Below are positions 58,783-64,000 of a stretch of 64,000 nucleotides of DNA, one piece after another. The position numbers and the translations under genes were made by a program. The first letter of the stretch is position 1, and the number at the start of each line of letters is the position of its first letter. Under the pieces are notes generated by a model, which saw only the letters and a list, made by a program, of their open reading frames with translations, was not told the DNA's origin and ran no database searches. Source of the DNA: Pogonophryne albipinna (Eukaryota > Chordata > Actinopteri > Perciformes > Artedidraconidae); NCBI GenBank assembly GCA_028583405.1, contig CM053253.1, forward strand, positions 8,734,441-8,798,440. The letters run 5' to 3'.

Positions 58783-59950
58783 CAAGAACTTCTGGTTTTT
58801 CAGTATAAAACAGCATTTAAACTGACGGTATGTTTAAGGTACTTTATGCCATTAAAAACATTGATTTTAATTTCTAACAGTAGGCAGTACAAGGAGAGGA
58901 GGGTCAAAGCACTGGTGTAAGAGAGAGGGAGGAAAGGAAAAGGGGGGAGAAAGAGAAGATGGGAGGGCGTGCAGAAAGAAAAACAAGATCCGTTTTGATC
59001 TGTCACACCTTTTTGACATGGTGGGCTGTGTGGTGTGTGTGTGTGTGTGTTTATGTTTGTAAGTGGTGTGTGAGTCCAGCCTTGTCAGCTCAAGGTCGTA
59101 CACATCCCTGCTCTCTCCGTCCCTCTCTTCCATTAAGAGTAAACACACTTTGGTTCCACATGTTGACTGAGAGATTTCCAAAATAGGCTGAAGGACAGAC
59201 GGGGGTTGAATAGTTTCCAAGCAACTTTGGAGAGCAACAGCACCATTACTCAACCGTAAGACACGTGATTCTTCTCAATTCTCCAGAGGATTCGACACTG
59301 AATGACCTAGACCCCTACATCTTCCTCTGTTTTTTTTTTTTTTTTTAAGGGTAAGTGCACTTCAACATTTAGCTCCAGGATTCACAGATATACCATCATA
59401 AATATGTTCAATTCTGATTTGGTTTTATTCATCTTCTAATGTTCAAGGTTAAATCAGGATGTTTGGGTGTAAACTATGTTGATAGTTTTAGTGACATTCT
59501 TACAGTTTACCCTGTTATGTTTATTGTTATAGTAGAGTTACTTTAAAACAAACATACAAATTGAAATGACAGTAAGCTTTACAGTAAGCCATCTAACTAA
59601 TGGTTTCAAACTCACACCACATTGGTCATTGTTTGACATTCAGTTTTAGGGTGGTTCCATTGCCTGTTTTATGTAAATGCTTGGAAAATAATGGGTCGAC
59701 TTCTGTATATTTCAATCATCATGTGAATACTCCCCAGATGATTGACCCTTTCCATTTTTGACACGTTGTGAGCTACCACCTGTCTCTCATGACATAAATT
59801 ACCATTTCACACAAACTCATCCCATGATGATTTTCTTTACCACGCAACAAACAAAATGACACACACACACGCACACAAGCACTACCCAGAACGACATTTC
59901 CCTCACTCAATGTTGTTACATGTTCATAAAGGAAACACATGTTAATATGA
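58783..59950. other. Non-coding stretch, no gene seen
   Basis: Purine-rich run near 58890-58960, short (GT)n at about 59033-59051, T-run at 59330-59347. No coding motif. Confidence 0.45.
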
Positions 59951-59955
59951 CTTAA

Positions 59956-61249
59956 AGGTCCCCTATTATACTGTTTTTTATCAATATACTATAGGTCTCA
60001 GATATATGTGACCCGCTCTATCGAAATCAGTCGGAAGTCGCAACGGCTCATTTCAAAATAAACGTGGATTTACGTAAAAAACAATTTTTTCGGGGTTCGG
60101 GTGTTTTGTTTGATTTTAAACAAACAAAGTCTTGGTTTCAGCATATGAAACTTTTATTTCCAAAATCACACAATAAATACATTTCTGAAGCTTGTAAAGG
60201 GACGAAGACAGCTCTCACTCGCAATCTGCTCTTCCGCAGCGCCGCCCCCCCTCCCTCCGGCTGAAATTATGAATGTAAGCGTATAGTAATCATAGATAAC
60301 ACGGCAGGGTCCGTTACAGTTTGTTTTCATCTGATTTCAATTAAACAAAGTCTTGGCTTTCAGAATATTAAACTTGTTTCGGCAAATTCAGATGATAAAT
60401 ACAACTTTCAAGCTTGTAACGGCATAATTACAAGCGGAGAACGGAGTAACTTGACGTCACAGGCAGGCATAACAACAGCCGGTGTTTCTCGTGAGTGTTT
60501 TCCCCGGGAAACAAACACAATACACACAAACGCAAAATTACACAAACACACACGTAGACACACACTCGCAAGCTTCCCCTCCAAAACGAAAATATCTTCC
60601 CTCCGTAGTATTTTGATCATTTGCTAATAATCAATCAGATCGATGGATTCCAGAGAAGAGGACACTTTGAAGGCCTTTTTCTCAAAATGATGACTCGGTG
60701 ACAGTCATTATATAATGTGACATATTTCGCTTAATATTTGGAGTACAACAACAATCCTGATATCATTAGAAAGCTAGGAATATCCTCTTTCCAACACTGT
60801 ATACAACTCAAAATGTGTCTTTGGGTCAATGCGACTGATTTCGATAGAGCAGGTCACATATACAAAACATGCTTCTGAAGTGTTTGGCTCCAAACACCAA
60901 ACAGATCATTGCAGCATCCCATAATCCCCTCTGTTTCAGCCCTGTTTCAAAAGTGCTGATTCTCTGTCTGTTACTTTAGATGAAAATAAGGAGCCCCTCC
61001 CCACGCCCCTCTGAGAGATATTTGGTTAGAAAGAACACAATGGTGCTCTAGGAGGAGATTAAGGCGATAAGGTGGGGGGGGGGCTCATGATCAGCTCATT
61101 TTCAGACAGGTTTTTATATAAATGGATCAGGACAAAAAGTGAGTGAATCTGTTTTCCTGAAACTTTCAGAATCACTTAACGCAGATTGTAGGCCTACATT
61201 TTTATGTATAAAAGACATGAAAAAGAGGATTTTGCATAATAGGTGACCT
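59956..61249. mobile_element. TTAA-flanked MITE, split by a second DNA element
   Basis: Left AGGTCCCCTATTATA, right ATAATAGGTGACCT; bounded by TTAA (59952-59955, 61250-61253), as with piggyBac/Kolobok-type insertion. This is a common fish MITE pattern. Its own length without the insert is about 440 bp. Confidence 0.88.
60007..60858. mobile_element. DNA element with TGTGACC(C/T)GCTCTATCG ends, nested in the TTAA MITE
   Basis: Inverted ends of about 24 bp (TGTGACCCGCTCTATCG / CGATAGAGCAGGTCACA, continuing AAATCAGTCG). TATA flanks both sides (60003-60006, 60859-60862); whether the duplication is TATA or TA is ambiguous. The interior shares about 600 bp with the hAT at 35803-37122. Confidence 0.82.
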
Positions 61250-61253
61250 TTAA

Positions 61254-62506
61254 GATAAAACACTAACCCACAGTTAGGAGGCCTTGGATTGCGGTTACCA
61301 TGCTAAATATGGTTCCAATTGGCAAGAAATAGATATCATATAAGATAATGTAAAATACGATAAAAATATATTTTTTAAACATCTGGAAAGCCCACCTAAA
61401 CAACTCTGTATCTGTGTGAAGACGGGTTACGTTTTCTCCTTTCAATGTGCTCAGGTGCAAACTCAGGATTCATGACTAAAAAAGAAATGTGCTCTTTGCA
61501 GTCAAGGACCAACAAGAAGAGTAACTAATCTAACTTTTACATCTCAACCTTTTCAATTGACAATTTTTAAGTTATCTCTATCAAGCCAGTTTTCTGAGGT
61601 GACAGGAAAATGATCATAGCACTAAAGCTCTGAAACTTGACATTTGGAAGAGTGGCTTCTTGTTATTGTGAAGATGTAAAAAGTATTTGCTGTCACAAAG
61701 CCAAGGATCAAAGCATCATGAGACAAATGCAAGAAAGACGTCAAACAAGGCTCAACTGACGCACAGGCGTACACTTGATCGTGGGTTTGGTTGACACCTA
61801 TTGACAGCAATCATACCGTAAATGTAGAAGGCAGGCATTTTCTTTGCTTATATTTTGGGGGGAAAGTGTCTAATAACCAATTTCTTGAATTCTCTTGATA
61901 TAATTAGACGTCTGCAAGATGATCATAATAAATTAAGTTTAAAAGGCTACCGGGAATCAGAAAAATGCATACATAAAATGATTGTCCATACAACTAAAAT
62001 GTAATTGTATTTGTTTCCAATTTTAATTTACAAAATGAACACTTAGTTAACCAGGTGTAGCATGTAAAACTAAACATGGCACATTCGCTCCACAAACAGG
62101 ATGCATTTGTTACATTTTCAAGTTACAGTAACCATTGAGTTACTCCTGGTGAAAATTCAATGCCAATTTTCTTAATCATTCCTACAAGAGGGTAGCTCTG
62201 ATGTCTCCATGCTAGACATAGTCCTGCTTGGTCCCACTTATATAATAAAACAGCTATTTTTAAGTGATTAATTTCGCTTCGTCTGTCACAACGTTTTTGT
62301 CATTTCAGGCCACAGAAAAGAATTTTACATGACAGAAGTCCTTTTTGTAGTGCGTTGTGACAATTAAATGTATTTACTACTGAAATGAGGATTAACAAAA
62401 GTAATAAATTGTGTGGAAAGGTTTCTGGATTTGAATTATAAAAAAAATGCTATCAAGGCCCGTCTGGCAGGCAGATCCAATGTAGGCACAGTTTACTTCT
62501 CTCTTG
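61254..62506. other. Non-coding stretch, no gene seen
   Basis: AT-rich, short frames only. Confidence 0.5.
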
Positions 62507-62865
62507 CAGTCTGTGAGACTGACCGTTGAGCGGCCCAGACCAAGCAAGGAGGCAGAGGCAGAACGTCCAAAAATATAACCCGACGTGGGCATTTATTAAA
62601 ATCATGGGCACAAAGTTCACAGCCTCAATCCTGCTGTTCTCCTTGCACACATCCTGCAGCCACAAGGATCTCACAAACACTCCCAGCCTCCTCAACAGAC
62701 AGGGAAACATAGCCTAAATACACCCACTCTAATCAGCACAACAAGACACAGGTGAGGGGGGAGGAGACAACACAGGACACCAGGTGCACACAATCATCAG
62801 CCACAGACATCAACTGTACTGTGCAATCACGCTAATAAAGTGCAATATTACCCGGCCTGAAGCCG

Positions 62866-63267
62866 TCAGTCCATAGTGACGAAGTTACCTTTGTCACATT
62901 TCCTTCCCCCTCTCCCCAGGAAGCACAGTGTCTTTACAGTCTCGGCTTCGGGACAACCAGTCAGCCACCCGGTTTCAACGCCGCCTCCTCCGCCACCTCC
63001 AGCGGGGCCAGTGAAGCCGTTGTCAACCATGTCGTGATGCGTTGGTCTGCCTCTAGCACGACCCAGGTTCTGTCGACTCCTCGTGGGTCCGGGTCCGCCT
63101 CCTCGGCCTGCAAACGTTGCTCTTCCTGCTTGTCTCTCGTCTCCTGCTGCTTGTCTCTCGTCTCCTGCTGCCTCAACAGCCATGGCCCCCTGGTCCGTTC
63201 CAGACATAGCCACCCCCAGCCGCGGTTCCTCTCTTTGGTCCCTCTTCTTTCCTCTCGTAATTTTCAC
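62866..63267 (-). CDS. Small Gag-like or chance ORF in the short LTR element
   Basis: 133 codons starting MKITRGKKRDQREEPRLGV about 35 bp after the primer-binding site, and running through a Gln/Glu/Arg-rich repeat (QAAGDERQAGRA) and a Gly run into the 3' LTR. No Gag, zinc-knuckle or enzymatic motif. The stretch WLTGCPEAETVKTLCFLGRGG just before the polypurine tract could be a remnant of an ORF C-terminus. The fusion of a start region with an end region is what a large internal deletion would leave. Coding status doubtful. Confidence 0.4.
   Translation of the reverse strand: MKITRGKKRDQREEPRLGVAMSGTDQGAMAVEAAGDERQAAGDERQAGRATFAGRGGGPGPTRSRQNLGRARGRPTHHDMVDNGFTGPAGGGGGGGVETGWLTGCPEAETVKTLCFLGRGGRKCDKGNFVTMD
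62899..62917 (-). other. Polypurine tract of the LTR element
   Basis: Minus strand GGGGAGAGGGGGAAGGAAA abuts the TGTGAC start of the 3' LTR, as needed for plus-strand priming. Confidence 0.88.
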
Positions 63268-63283
63268 CTCCTTACTTGGTCAA

Positions 63284-63301
63284 ATCCCACTTTTGACACC
63301 A
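63284..63301 (-). other. Primer-binding site of the LTR element
   Basis: Minus strand TGGTGTCAAAAGTGGGAT, two bases after the 5' LTR. The TGGTGTC...GTGGGAT pattern resembles leucine-tRNA-primed fish and amphibian gypsy elements. The tRNA assignment is from memory of those families. Confidence 0.75.
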
Positions 63302-63695
63302 TTTGTGAGACTGTCCGTTGAGCGGCCCAGACCAAGCAAGGAGGCAGAGGCAGAACGTCAAAAAATATAACCCGACGTGGGCATTTATTAAAATCATGGG
63401 CACAAAGTTCACAGCCTCAATCCTGCTGTTCTCCTTGCACACATCCTGCAGCCACAAGGATCTCACAAACACTCCCAGCCTCCTCAACAGACAGGGAAAC
63501 ATAGCCTAAATACACCCACTCTAATCAGCACAACAAGACACAGGTGAGGGGGGAGGAGACAACACAGGATACCAGGTGCACACAATCATCAGCCACAGAC
63601 ATCAACTGTACTGTGCAATCACGCTAATAAAGTGCAATATTACCCGGCCTGAAGCCGTCAGTCAATAGTGACGAAGTTACCTTTGTCACACAGTC

Positions 63696-64000
63696 GCTAA
63701 ACAAGGTTTAATTAAGCAGAATAAGTGAAAAGACCTGTTTGGGAGGACAGTGTGCTTGTGGGGCCTCTAAGTACAGACCTTTAGTATGGTTAGGTTAAGT
63801 CAGGTAAATGCTTTAATGCCAAGAGGCAAGATTGGTAGTGAAGGTACTCTGTTGGCATGATATTGGCCATTCTTTATTGTGGGTGATCCAAATGAGACTA
63901 AATCAAGCAAGCAAACGGTGATGAGAGGATGATCACAGAGAAAATAACGAAGGGAACTAAGAAGAGAAAGAAGTACAAACCATGTCTGACAGAATATGTC
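63696..64000. other. Non-coding right edge, no gene seen
   Basis: No motif recognised. Confidence 0.5.

Larger units (their letters stand above)
62512..63690 (-). mobile_element. Short (TRIM-like) LTR retrotransposon with PBS and PPT
   Basis: Two 387-bp LTRs (62512-62898, 63304-63690) differ at about four positions by eye. Each starts TGTGAGACTG and ends TTTGTCACA. An exact 5-bp duplication CAGTC flanks the element (62507-62511, 63691-63695). The internal region is only 405 bp, but keeps a primer-binding site next to the right LTR and a polypurine tract next to the left LTR, so the element reads on the minus strand. No protease, RT or integrase. It must be mobilised in trans. Same family as the solo LTR at 21807. 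Confidence 0.93.

Overview
This window looks like teleost (ray-finned) fish nuclear DNA, probably from a spiny-rayed lineage. It carries a Rex3 retrotransposon, fish-type L2 LINE 3' ends, a Tc1 element, many hAT elements, TTAA-flanked MITEs, a tRNA-derived SINE, gypsy-like LTRs, and long CA/TG microsatellites in AT-rich DNA. I found no intact host protein-coding gene, tRNA, rRNA or CRISPR array. The only hint of a host gene is a GC-rich block at about 4.6-5.1 kb that reads like an untranslated first exon and promoter on the minus strand (low confidence).

Layout. 0-5.7 kb: mostly non-coding, one LINE 3' end and the candidate promoter/exon. 5.75-8.8 kb: a DNA transposon split by two hAT elements (8-bp target duplications CTATAGAG and GTAATGTG); the first hAT is itself split by a 5'-inverted Rex3. 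8.8-11.0 kb: a decayed multi-exon HECT-domain gene of the kind found with fish transposons. 11-28 kb: ordinary non-coding DNA, an L2 LINE (18.0-20.5 kb) and a solo LTR (21.8-22.2 kb). 28.3-30.2 kb: a hAT element that keeps a BED zinc-finger exon and hosts a TTAA MITE. 31-43 kb: a long CA repeat, a solo LTR, a 300-bp inverted duplication (31.9/42.3 kb), a hAT with a truncated transposase ORF, a hAT-like relic and a SINE.

45.17-56.23 kb is the most structured region: an 11-kb multi-level nest of transposons. A deleted Tc1 element contains a jockey/CR1-type LINE. That LINE is cut by an L2 LINE and by a large hAT. The hAT region contains another LINE and a second hAT. The inner LINE is split, in frame, by a 3.55-kb element with long terminal inverted repeats that each encode the start of a THAP DNA-binding domain. 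The outer LINE's reverse transcriptase also contains an in-frame 24-bp minisatellite of about 23 units. 57.4-58.8 kb and 59.95-61.25 kb hold further nested elements. 62.5-63.7 kb holds a young, very short (TRIM-like) LTR retrotransposon with primer-binding site and polypurine tract but almost no coding capacity.

The coding fragments do not form a pathway; they are remains of transposon enzymes. What the window offers is a readable insertion chronology: matching target-site duplications show which element landed in which. Calls rest on reading the sequence and on general knowledge of transposon families; no database search was possible.
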